A stretch of DNA of 64,000 nucleotides from Lachnospiraceae bacterium UBA4260 (GTDB taxonomy: Bacteria; Bacillota; Clostridia; Lachnospirales; Lachnospiraceae). The DNA lies in NCBI GenBank assembly GCA_002395235.1, contig DGWK01000007.1, forward strand, positions 6,197 to 70,196, given 5' to 3'. The position numbers were made by a program, and so were the translations under genes. The notes beneath the pieces were generated by a model. That model was given only the letters and a program-made list of their open reading frames with translations, did no database searches and was not told the origin of the DNA. Positions 57,970 through 64,000 of this stretch are shown in pieces; position 1 is the stretch's first letter, and the number at the start of each line of letters is the position of its first letter.

Positions 57970-59502
57970 GTGGGCCATGAGCGATCTTCCGCCGCCGGAG
58001 AAAAGAGCCGGAGAGTCGGCGGGTATATAACGATCTACCTTGTGCTGACTCTTGTATCGCTCCTTACTCTGTATATGGTGCTGATCGGCGGCGCGCGGAT
58101 CGGAGCGGCGCGCATGCAGATGGAGAGCGTGAGCCGGATCTCGCAGAACGCGGCGCTGGCCGAATTCCATAAAGAGCTGCACAGCAGATATGACCTCTTT
58201 TTTACGGATACGTCTTACGGCGGACCGGGGGGAGGAAACGAAATCTTTGCACAGCATCTCAGGAATTATATGGAGAGCAACTGCACGAGAAAGTCAGCGG
58301 TTCCTCTCTTGAGCACCAAGGACTGGACTTCTATGCAGATCACGGATGTACAGGTTCCGGAAGCAAGATACGCCTGTGACAACGGAGGGAGAGCAGTCCG
58401 GGAGCAGGTCTACGCTTATATGTCGGCCGACCCGGCGGGAGAAGTGGCTGCACAGCTGCTCGTGAGCGCCGATCAGTGGAGAGGCCTCGAGATCAGCGGG
58501 AAAAAGTGGACGGTGCAGACGCAGGAGAGCCGGGAAGAGCTCAGAGAAGCCCTCAGAGAAGGACGAAAAGAGAAGAGAGAAGAAAATGAAGAAAAAGAAG
58601 AAAAGGAAGTAGAAGTGACCCCGGAAGAGTATGAAGCAGCTTCGGAAGAGCCCTCGGAGGCGGAAAACATGGTGAACGAAATGGAATCCTTCGAGTTTCT
58701 TCCGATCCTTCTGCAAGTGTTCGGCAGAACGGACGGACTTTCCGACAGGCATATGGACGCCGGAGGGAGTCTGTGCGAACGGGAGGTACACCTGGGGACA
58801 GGAATGATGGCTGCCAATTCGCACAGGTATCCGGAGGCGGATGAGATCCTGTTTGACAGATATATCTACGAGAAGATGGGGAGCTGTACAAAGCCTTGTG
58901 AGGACGGACAACTCTGCTATCAGACGGAGTATATCCTGTGCGGAAAAGAATCCGACCGCGAAAATCTGGAAGCGACCGCGCTCCGGCTGCTCCTGATCAG
59001 AGAGGCGTCCAACTGCGCTTATCTGTTCACAGATGAAGCGAGGATGGGACAGGTCCATCTGGTCGCCGCGGCGGTGTCGCTGATCATGTTCAACCCGGAT
59101 CTGGAAAAGCCGGTCTCAAACGCGCTGGCGCTGGCGTGGAGCTATCTCGAGAGCGTCCAGGACGTGCGGACTCTGATGACGGGCGGGAAAGTGCCGGTCA
59201 TAAAAACGGATTCGAGCTGGCAGACGCATTTACATGAGCTTTTGTCTCCGCTCACCGCCATCAAGGACAGGGACAGCGGAGAGGGGATTGACTACAGCGC
59301 TTACCTTCAGGGGCTTCTGCTCCTGGAGGGCAGCACTGTCAAAACACAGAGAACAATGGATGTGATGGAAATGGACCTTCGCAGGATCACCGGGAACAGC
59401 GGTTTTCGGCTGGACCTGTGTATGGACGAGTTTAAGATGTCTGCTGCGGCCGGGGCCTGTGGGACACAGTTCCTCTTTGAGGGAAGCAGCGGATACAATT
59501 GA
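57970..59502 (+). CDS. DUF5702-like protein of the Tad operon
   Basis: The 510-residue protein begins with a short basic leader and GGYITIYLVLTLVSLLTLYMVLIGG, a pilin-like hydrophobic segment without the usual Glu5. The rest is extracytoplasmic, with a very charged Lys/Glu-rich section near residues 180-215 and a globular C-terminal half. Proteins of this appearance, annotated as DUF5702, are standard members of clostridial Tad clusters; their role is unknown, possibly a minor pseudopilin. The GTG start at 57970 follows GGAGG by seven bases. It is followed after 86 bases, which contain tandem repeats, by a TadE-like gene. Confidence 0.72.
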   Translation: MGHERSSAAGEKSRRVGGYITIYLVLTLVSLLTLYMVLIGGARIGAARMQMESVSRISQNAALAEFHKELHSRYDLFFTDTSYGGPGGGNEIFAQHLRNYMESNCTRKSAVPLLSTKDWTSMQITDVQVPEARYACDNGGRAVREQVYAYMSADPAGEVAAQLLVSADQWRGLEISGKKWTVQTQESREELREALREGRKEKREENEEKEEKEVEVTPEEYEAASEEPSEAENMVNEMESFEFLPILLQVFGRTDGLSDRHMDAGGSLCEREVHLGTGMMAANSHRYPEADEILFDRYIYEKMGSCTKPCEDGQLCYQTEYILCGKESDRENLEATALRLLLIREASNCAYLFTDEARMGQVHLVAAAVSLIMFNPDLEKPVSNALALAWSYLESVQDVRTLMTGGKVPVIKTDSSWQTHLHELLSPLTAIKDRDSGEGIDYSAYLQGLLLLEGSTVKTQRTMDVMEMDLRRITGNSGFRLDLCMDEFKMSAAAGACGTQFLFEGSSGYN

Positions 59503-59513
59503 TGATGTGAGTG

Positions 59514-59552
59514 ACTGACAAAACCTACTGATAAAACTGACTGATACAACTG
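59514..59552. repeat. Three tandem 13-base units between two Tad genes
   Basis: ACTGACAAAACCT, ACTGATAAAACTG and ACTGATACAACTG follow directly on one another in the longest gap inside the Tad operon (59503-59588). Confidence 0.7.
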
Positions 59553-59588
59553 ATTTGGATGGAATGTGAGAGAAAGGAGGCGGGAGCG

Positions 59589-60533
59589 ATGTCCTTGGGC
59601 TGTGCGTATGTAAAAGAAAATGAGCCTCTCCGGGCGCCTGACAGAGCGGCAAGGACATCGTTCCCGCCTTCTTTTGAGGGGAGCATGACACTGGAAGCGG
59701 CTGCGGCCATTCCTTTGTTTCTGTTCTTCGTGATGAACCTGTTGTTTATTTTCGAAGCGATCCGGCTCCAGAGCGGCCTGCAGGCGGCACTGCAGCAGGC
59801 CGGAGAACAGATCTGTGAGGCGGCGTATTACACAAAGTTCGGAACAGAAAGCGTGACAGGAAGCGACGGAGACGGCGGAGAGCAGACGGATTCCGGCGGC
59901 GAAAGCGGCAGCGGGGCGGCCTCGTTCCTCTTGTCGGAAACCTTTGTGCGGAACAAAGTCACCTCCTATCTGGGGGCGGCTTTCTGGGACCATACCTGCG
60001 TGGTCGGCGGCAAAGCCGGGCTTTCTTTTGCGCAGTCGCGCATTATGACAGAAGGGGACAGAGTTGAGATCATCGTCAATCTCAGGATCAGGCCATTTGT
60101 CCGTGTCGTGGCCTTTCCGGATTTCTCTATGCAGGCCAGATACTGCGGGCACGCCTGGGTGGGATGGACGCCGGGGACCGGTCCGGCAGAGGCCGGAGAC
60201 GGCAGTAATACCGAAAAAGTCTACGTGACCAAGTACGGAGAGGTGTATCACACGGACCCCGGATGCATCTATCTCAATCCCCAGGTCAGACCGGTGCCGG
60301 CCTCGGAAGTCGGCGGCCTGCGCAGCGGCGACGGCTCTGTCTACTACCCCTGCGAGTGCTGCAGGCCGGGCACGAGCGGGGTCGTGTATATCACAAAGGA
60401 AGGAAACCGGTACCATGCAGACCGAAACTGTGGCGGCATCGTACGACACATTTCGATGGAAGAGAGTGAAACGGCCAAAGGGCACTACAGGCCGTGTCCC
60501 GCATGCGGAGCAGGACACGCGGACAGCCATTGA
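59589..60533 (+). CDS. TadE-like pseudopilin with two C-terminal Cys/His repeats
   Basis: The 314-residue protein has a 42-residue leader ending in G, then SMTLEAAAAIPLFLFFVMNL, the TadE-type processing motif with Glu5 and a membrane helix. The central 120 residues are beta-rich. The last 105 residues consist of two repeats, each starting VYVTKYGEVYH or VYITKEGNRYH and containing YHxDxxC and, about 25-35 residues on, YxPCxxC. This resembles the small metal-binding micro-domain of the type 'YH...C...CxxC' seen beside nucleases and in Ada-like zinc sites. Start at 59589 after AAAGGAGG. Confidence 0.78.
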   Translation: MSLGCAYVKENEPLRAPDRAARTSFPPSFEGSMTLEAAAAIPLFLFFVMNLLFIFEAIRLQSGLQAALQQAGEQICEAAYYTKFGTESVTGSDGDGGEQTDSGGESGSGAASFLLSETFVRNKVTSYLGAAFWDHTCVVGGKAGLSFAQSRIMTEGDRVEIIVNLRIRPFVRVVAFPDFSMQARYCGHAWVGWTPGTGPAEAGDGSNTEKVYVTKYGEVYHTDPGCIYLNPQVRPVPASEVGGLRSGDGSVYYPCECCRPGTSGVVYITKEGNRYHADRNCGGIVRHISMEESETAKGHYRPCPACGAGHADSH

Positions 60534-60552
60534 TGGCAGAGACGGAGCCGGG

Positions 60553-61008
60553 ATGAGAGAGTATACGGTAAGATTTGCCGCGGGGTGCCTTTTCCTGTGG
60601 ATGGCGGCGGTCCCGGATTTAAGAACACGGGAAATCCCCGTCTGGATTCCTGCCTCATTTGCGGCAGCCTCGCTGGCGGCGAATCTGTTTCTGCCGTCCG
60701 GCATCGACAGGCTCGAATTGTGGGCGGGCGCGCTGCCGGGCGCGGTCTTTTGGCTTCTGAGCTTTCTGTGTAAAGGGAAAATAGGGGAAGGAGACGGGAT
60801 CTGCCTTCTGGTCAGCGGACTTATGTCAGGGCTGACGCCTGCCGTGCTGCTCGCGGAGACCGCCCTGATCCTTGCGGCGATCGCGGGTGGGATCGGCATG
60901 TGGACAAAACAGAGAAGGGTGGGAGATAAGATCCCTTTCATTCCTTTTCTTGCGGCAGCGCAGAGTCTGCTTCTTGCCGCGCAAATAGTGATGACATTAC
61001 ATACATGA
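60553..61008 (+). CDS. Second A24-family prepilin peptidase-like protein
   Basis: A 151-residue polytopic membrane protein with VPDLRTREIPVW near residue 20 and GEGDGICLLVSGL near 80, the two aspartate motifs of type IV prepilin peptidases. It is encoded between two TadE-like genes, so it may process a different subset of substrates from the peptidase at 52607. The start at 60553 has GGAG five bases upstream; the longer frame from 60415 lies inside the TadE-like gene. The two peptidases differ throughout except at these motifs, so this is not a recent duplication. Confidence 0.8.
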   Translation: MREYTVRFAAGCLFLWMAAVPDLRTREIPVWIPASFAAASLAANLFLPSGIDRLELWAGALPGAVFWLLSFLCKGKIGEGDGICLLVSGLMSGLTPAVLLAETALILAAIAGGIGMWTKQRRVGDKIPFIPFLAAAQSLLLAAQIVMTLHT

Positions 61009-61026
61009 AAAAATACGGGAGTAAGG

Positions 61027-61452
61027 ATGAACAGAAGACTGAAGGGGTATATGACGCTCGAAGCAGCCATGGTTTTTCCCGCGGCATTTGCGCTGGTGAT
61101 CATGCTCTTATATGTAACATTTTTTCTCTATGACAAATGCAGGATGGCGCAGGACCTTTACACGGCGGCATACAGGCAAAGTATTGTGAGAGGAGGCGCC
61201 GCTCCGAAAACGGAAATCGACACGTCGGGCTTTTTTATGCTGAACAGCTGCACGGCAGAGGTGGGCGGCGGGAGTGAGATCAGCGCAGGCGCGAGCGGCA
61301 GTATGGCGCCGGCTCTGCTGACCGGCGCGGAAGACGGTCAGGGCATATGGGAGCTGAAAGTTACGATGAAAGCGCGAAAAACGGATCCGCCGCGCTCTTT
61401 CAGAAGATTCCGAAGAGTGACGGCCATAGCGGGACAACTGCTGGGGAAATAG
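61027..61452 (+). CDS. TadE-like pseudopilin
   Basis: The 141-residue protein starts MNRRLKGYMTLEAAMVFP: a short basic leader, Gly, then YMTLE with Glu5, and a membrane helix (AAFALVIMLLYVTFFL). The rest is a small extracytoplasmic domain with a Gly/Ser-rich middle and a basic C-terminus. This is the usual TadE/TadF layout. It lies 18 bases after the second prepilin peptidase gene, which is its likely processing enzyme. Confidence 0.8.
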   Translation: MNRRLKGYMTLEAAMVFPAAFALVIMLLYVTFFLYDKCRMAQDLYTAAYRQSIVRGGAAPKTEIDTSGFFMLNSCTAEVGGGSEISAGASGSMAPALLTGAEDGQGIWELKVTMKARKTDPPRSFRRFRRVTAIAGQLLGK

Positions 61453-61467
61453 CAAAAGGACTCGGAT

Positions 61468-62856
61468 ATGAAAGCAACGTATTATAGAGACACAATGCAC
61501 ACTTACATGATCATCCCCTGTCCGCCTCAGGCCCAGACTACCGGTTACCAGTACAGGATGCTGGAGATGAACCGAATCGACGGGATTCTCCGGTGCGGCC
61601 TGCGGCATATCGACGGGACGGGGTTTCTGTATTATGACACGACCGGGAAGCAGAGCCTGACCGGACTGTATGAGGGCCGCAAGATTCCCGGAACAGAATT
61701 GTTCAGACTCCTGGAAATGATGGACAATGTCTCCGGGTCGCTCTCAAAATATCTTCTCGACGAGCAGCACCTCGTACTGACGGGGGATCAGATCTTCTAT
61801 GATTTTTCATCAGGAAAGTACTTTTTTACCTATTATCCGGGCGAAGTCGTCGAACCTGAGGTCTTCCGTTTTCTGGCAGACAGCATAGACGGAAAGGACA
61901 AAAAAGCGGCTGCGGCGGCTTATCGCCTCTGCTCGGTGTCGGGAGACGACCGGCAGGCGCTCAGGGAGGCGATCCGGGAAGAGGCCTCCGCGAAGGATGT
62001 CGAGCTGCCGTGGGAGAAAGCGCTGACCGGCCGGCAGGAGGCGAATATATCCCAAAACATACCGGAAGAAAGGCGCGGCCGGGAGGAGCCGGGCAGAGAG
62101 CCCTCGGACCACCGGCGCAGAACATATGGCGCGGACCGGGAACAGAATGCGGAGACCGATGATGATGTGGCGGAGAGGAAGAAAGCTCCTGAGCACATTG
62201 CGGATCAGAAGAAAGGATCCGAGAGAAAGGCTGCGGTCATCAGGGTCCTGCTGATCGTGCTGCTGCTTCTGGGAGCGGCCGGGCTGTTCGCCGTACAGCT
62301 TCTTATCTATATTTCACAGCGCGAGAGGAGGCTCTGCATAGCGGGATCGATCCTGTTGCTGCTCTGTGCACTTCTGTTTATCGCCGAGACGGTCATTCGG
62401 CTCCGCAAAAAGAATAAGAAGAAAAGGGAAGAAGAATTGCGCAGAGAACCGTCATATTCGAGGAGCGATGAGGCAGATCTTCCGGTATTCGGATCAGGAA
62501 CAGAGGAGGACTTCAGGTTCAGCAGTGAAGAGGCGGGCAATACAGTCCGTTTCAGTGAGAAAGAAATGATCGGCAGACTGTACGGTAGAGACAGAGGAAG
62601 CAGGATCGATCTTCGGACGCTGCCGCTCACGGTCGGGAAAGCGCAGGCCTATTCGGATGTGGTGCTTGCGGACCCTTCTGTGAGCCGCGTACATGCGCGA
62701 ATCTATAAAGGGGAAGGCGGCTGTATCGAGATCAGGGACCTGGACAGCACGAACGGAACTTATGTCAACGGAGAGAAGCTGGACCCGAATGAGAAGAGAC
62801 GGGTACAGAGAGGGGATGAAGTCAGATTCGGAAATGTGGAGTATGAATACAGATGA
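61468..62856 (+). CDS. FHA-domain membrane protein with DUF6382-like N-terminus
   Basis: A 462-residue protein. The N-terminal 170 residues (YRMLEMNRIDGILRCGLRHI, YLLDEQHLVLTGDQIFYDF) look like DUF6382. A charged linker follows, then two membrane helices (about 255-275 and 290-310), another charged linker, and a C-terminal FHA domain (VVLADPSVSRVHARIY, IEIRDLDSTNGTYVNGEKL) that binds phospho-Thr peptides. In this topology both end domains are cytoplasmic. The protein closes the Tad operon and suggests that pilus assembly responds to a Ser/Thr kinase, although no such kinase gene is in the window. Confidence 0.82.
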   Translation: MKATYYRDTMHTYMIIPCPPQAQTTGYQYRMLEMNRIDGILRCGLRHIDGTGFLYYDTTGKQSLTGLYEGRKIPGTELFRLLEMMDNVSGSLSKYLLDEQHLVLTGDQIFYDFSSGKYFFTYYPGEVVEPEVFRFLADSIDGKDKKAAAAAYRLCSVSGDDRQALREAIREEASAKDVELPWEKALTGRQEANISQNIPEERRGREEPGREPSDHRRRTYGADREQNAETDDDVAERKKAPEHIADQKKGSERKAAVIRVLLIVLLLLGAAGLFAVQLLIYISQRERRLCIAGSILLLLCALLFIAETVIRLRKKNKKKREEELRREPSYSRSDEADLPVFGSGTEEDFRFSSEEAGNTVRFSEKEMIGRLYGRDRGSRIDLRTLPLTVGKAQAYSDVVLADPSVSRVHARIYKGEGGCIEIRDLDSTNGTYVNGEKLDPNEKRRVQRGDEVRFGNVEYEYR

Positions 62857-62939
62857 AATTCGCTTTGCACCTTGCTATAATAAATGCACATAATGCACAC
62901 GCGCGTGCAGAATATGCTGTAAAGGAGGCAGAGGCAAAG

Positions 62940-63350
62940 GTGAAAGATAATAATTGTATTTTCTGCAAAATAGCAAATGGCGAGATTCCCAGCAGAACAA
63001 TCTGTGAAAATGAGAAATTCCGGGTGATCCTGGATAACGGACCGGCGACAGAGGGTCATGCGCTTGTGCTTCCCAAGGAGCACTTTGCCGATCTCTTCGA
63101 GATTCCGGCAGACTGGGCAGCAGACGCGATGAAAACAGCGCAGGCCGCAGCGAAACTGATCAAGGAGAAACTCGGCGCTGACGGACTCAATATAGTACAG
63201 AATAATGGAGAGGCAGCGGGACAGACTGTGCACCATTTCCATATGCATATCATTCCCAGGTATAACGGCGATGGTCAGAACATTCTGTGGAAGCCCGGTC
63301 ATCCGAGTGATGCGCAGCTCGACGAGACATGCAGGAAGATTCTGCGCTGA
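62940..63350 (+). CDS. HIT-family nucleotide-binding protein
   Basis: The 136-residue protein has NCIFCKIANGEIPS at the start and the histidine triad HHFHMHIIPRY near the end, where the His residues bind and hydrolyse the phosphoramide or dinucleotide substrate. HIT proteins of this length are HinT/Fhit-like hydrolases of adenosine phosphoramidates or dinucleoside polyphosphates. The GTG start at 62940 has GAGG five bases and GGAGG eleven bases upstream; the longer frame starting at 62853 overlaps the FHA gene and has no homologous extension. Confidence 0.9.
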   Translation: MKDNNCIFCKIANGEIPSRTICENEKFRVILDNGPATEGHALVLPKEHFADLFEIPADWAADAMKTAQAAAKLIKEKLGADGLNIVQNNGEAAGQTVHHFHMHIIPRYNGDGQNILWKPGHPSDAQLDETCRKILR

Positions 63351-63454
63351 CCGACGTGCGCTTGAACAAAAGAAAGAGAACCGGTCTTCAGGCTGTGTGC
63401 CGGGAGACCGGTATATGTTGTATATGAGCGCAATAAAATAGCTGTATCTTGTAA

Positions 63455-63483
63455 TTGACAAACCAGAAACAAAACTTTATAAT
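63455..63483 (+). promoter_or_regulatory. Consensus promoter of tRNA-Ser
   Basis: TTGACA (63455-63460) and TATAAT (63478-63483), spacing 17: a perfect sigma-A consensus. A 21-base palindrome follows at 63490-63510. Confidence 0.85.
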
Positions 63484-63489
63484 CATTAG

Positions 63490-63510
63490 TACGTTCTTAA
63501 AAAGAACGTA
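63490..63510. repeat. Palindrome TACGTTCTT-AAA-AAGAACGTA at the tRNA promoter start site
   Basis: A perfect 9-base inverted repeat with a 3-base centre lies at the predicted start of transcription. Confidence 0.7.
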
Positions 63511-63542
63511 ACAACATTATATTAAATGCTTAAATCAGGCGA

Positions 63543-63630
63543 GGAGAAATACTCAAGAGGCTGAAGAGGCGCCCCTGCTAAGGGTGTAGGTCGGGAAACC
63601 GGCGCGAGGGTTCAAATCCCTCTTTCTCCG
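63543..63630 (+). tRNA. tRNA-Ser (anticodon GCU)
   Basis: GGAGAAA at the start pairs with TTTCTCC at the end, followed by discriminator G. The anticodon loop CTGCTAA is closed by a CGCCC/GGGTG stem, giving anticodon GCT for AGC/AGU codons. A long variable arm (class II) lies before the T arm GAGGGTTCAAATCCCTC. CCA is not encoded. It has its own consensus promoter and is followed by a terminator. Confidence 0.95.
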
Positions 63631-63658
63631 CTCTGGAGATCCACAAGGTGGAACTCTT

Positions 63659-63697
63659 AAAGTTAATTTCCGGGAATCCGTGAAATTAACTTTTTCT
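63659..63697 (+). terminator. Terminator after tRNA-Ser
   Basis: AAAGTTAATTTC pairs with GAAATTAACTTT and is followed by TTTTTCTTTC. Confidence 0.85.
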
Positions 63698-63751
63698 TTC
63701 GGAAAAAGAAACATCTTTAAAATTATTGTTAAATAAATTTTAAAAAAGTGC

Positions 63752-63780
63752 TTGCATCCGGAAGAAAGAAGTGCTATCAT
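63752..63780 (+). promoter_or_regulatory. First of two tandem strong promoters at the window end
   Basis: TTGCAT at 63752-63757 and TATCAT at 63775-63780, spacing 17, after an AT-rich stretch (63711-63746) that could act as an UP element. Confidence 0.55.
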
Positions 63781-63857
63781 AGCATTCGCCGTCAAGAAAG
63801 AGGCAAACACAAAACGAGATCACGAGCCTGACCGCTTCAAAGATTTCAAAAAAGTGC

Positions 63858-63886
63858 TTGACAATCGAAACGGCTTGATGTAAGAT
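63858..63886 (+). promoter_or_regulatory. Second of two tandem strong promoters at the window end
   Basis: TTGACA at 63858-63863 and TAAGAT at 63881-63886, spacing 17. The 12 bases CAAAAAAGTGCTTG-like upstream of the -35 repeat those of the first promoter. No gene follows within the remaining 110 bases; a hairpin (GGAACACC with GGGGTTCC) lies at about 63940-63966. The arrangement is typical of stable-RNA operons. Confidence 0.55.
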
Positions 63887-64000
63887 ATCAGAGTTGCTTC
63901 TGAAAAGGACTTAACAAAAAGTGCTGATCAAAAGCAAAGCGGAACACCTGCCATGCGGGGTTCCGAAACACCAGAAAAACCGAATATATGACAACTTAAC

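Noticed and set aside
59307..61103. 598-residue open frame on the minus strand
   Set aside because: Lies across three Tad genes on the other strand whose motifs and ribosome sites are convincing.
63378..63415. Hairpin ACCGGTCT/AGACCGGT after the HIT gene as a terminator
   Set aside because: The stem is good but no T tract follows, so I left it out as a called terminator; it may still end the transcript.

Overview
The window looks like a chromosomal segment of a Gram-positive, monoderm Clostridia bacterium, most likely a Lachnospiraceae member. The reasons are the mid-50s percent GC in most genes, strong AGGAGG ribosome sites with many GTG starts, the clostripain, XpaC/TelA, DUF1576, DUF5702 and DUF6382-type proteins, choline-binding-like cell-wall repeats, a Tad pilus cluster without an outer-membrane secretin, and rubredoxin. 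I see no transposase, integrase, CRISPR array or phage gene.

Layout. 1-8.4 kb: end of a DUF1576 membrane protein, a GH25 lysozyme, a cysteine-synthase-type enzyme, then a clostripain / XpaC-like / TelA-like operon. 8.5-28.2 kb: a cell-envelope region. It starts with an L,D-transpeptidase carrying cell-wall-binding repeats, preceded by a WalR-like box. Next come rfbB and a convergent five-gene minus-strand operon (WecE-type aminotransferase, ArnC-like glycosyltransferase, ATP-grasp ligase, two small EamA/SMR-type subunits) that resembles a Gram-positive version of the Arn lipid-carrier aminosugar pathway with an added ligase. A plus-strand surface-polysaccharide operon follows (Wzz/pseudo-BY-kinase, polymerase-like protein, P-loop protein, two glycosyltransferases, flippase, LicD), then a repeat-carrying amidase, shikimate kinase and two more glycosyltransferases. 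28.3-36.2 kb: a CheB-CheR-PAS-histidine kinase-receiver fusion, FtsH, a GT-C-like membrane protein and a small FakA/DAK-C-terminal-like protein. 36.4-39.4 kb: an AT-richer MBOAT + SGNH pair, probably a polysaccharide O-acetylation module. 39.4-42.7 kb: phosphoesterase and GH2 beta-mannosidase.

42.9-50.6 kb is a metal region. A csoR-copA pair has a CsoR-type operator lying exactly between the -35 and -10, and copA carries a likely internal start giving a free CopZ-like chaperone. aroE diverges from a zur-znuA-znuC-znuB operon with a perfect Fur/Zur-type box at its promoter. 50.6-52.3 kb holds a DUF1858 protein, an LDH/MDH-family protein lacking the catalytic histidine, and rubredoxin. 52.6-62.9 kb is one long Tad (type IVc) pilus operon: prepilin peptidase, TadZ-like, CpaF, TadB, TadC with an extracellular Ig-like insertion, Flp pilin, DUF5702-like protein, a TadE-like protein with two Cys/His repeats, a second prepilin peptidase, a second TadE-like protein, and an FHA protein. 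The window ends with a HIT protein, tRNA-Ser(GCU) behind a consensus promoter, and a pair of tandem strong promoters that could serve a stable-RNA operon just outside the window.

Most of the window serves the cell surface: wall remodelling, polysaccharide export and decoration, and pilus assembly. Copper and zinc homeostasis form the second theme. All assignments come from reading the sequence by eye; no database search was run.
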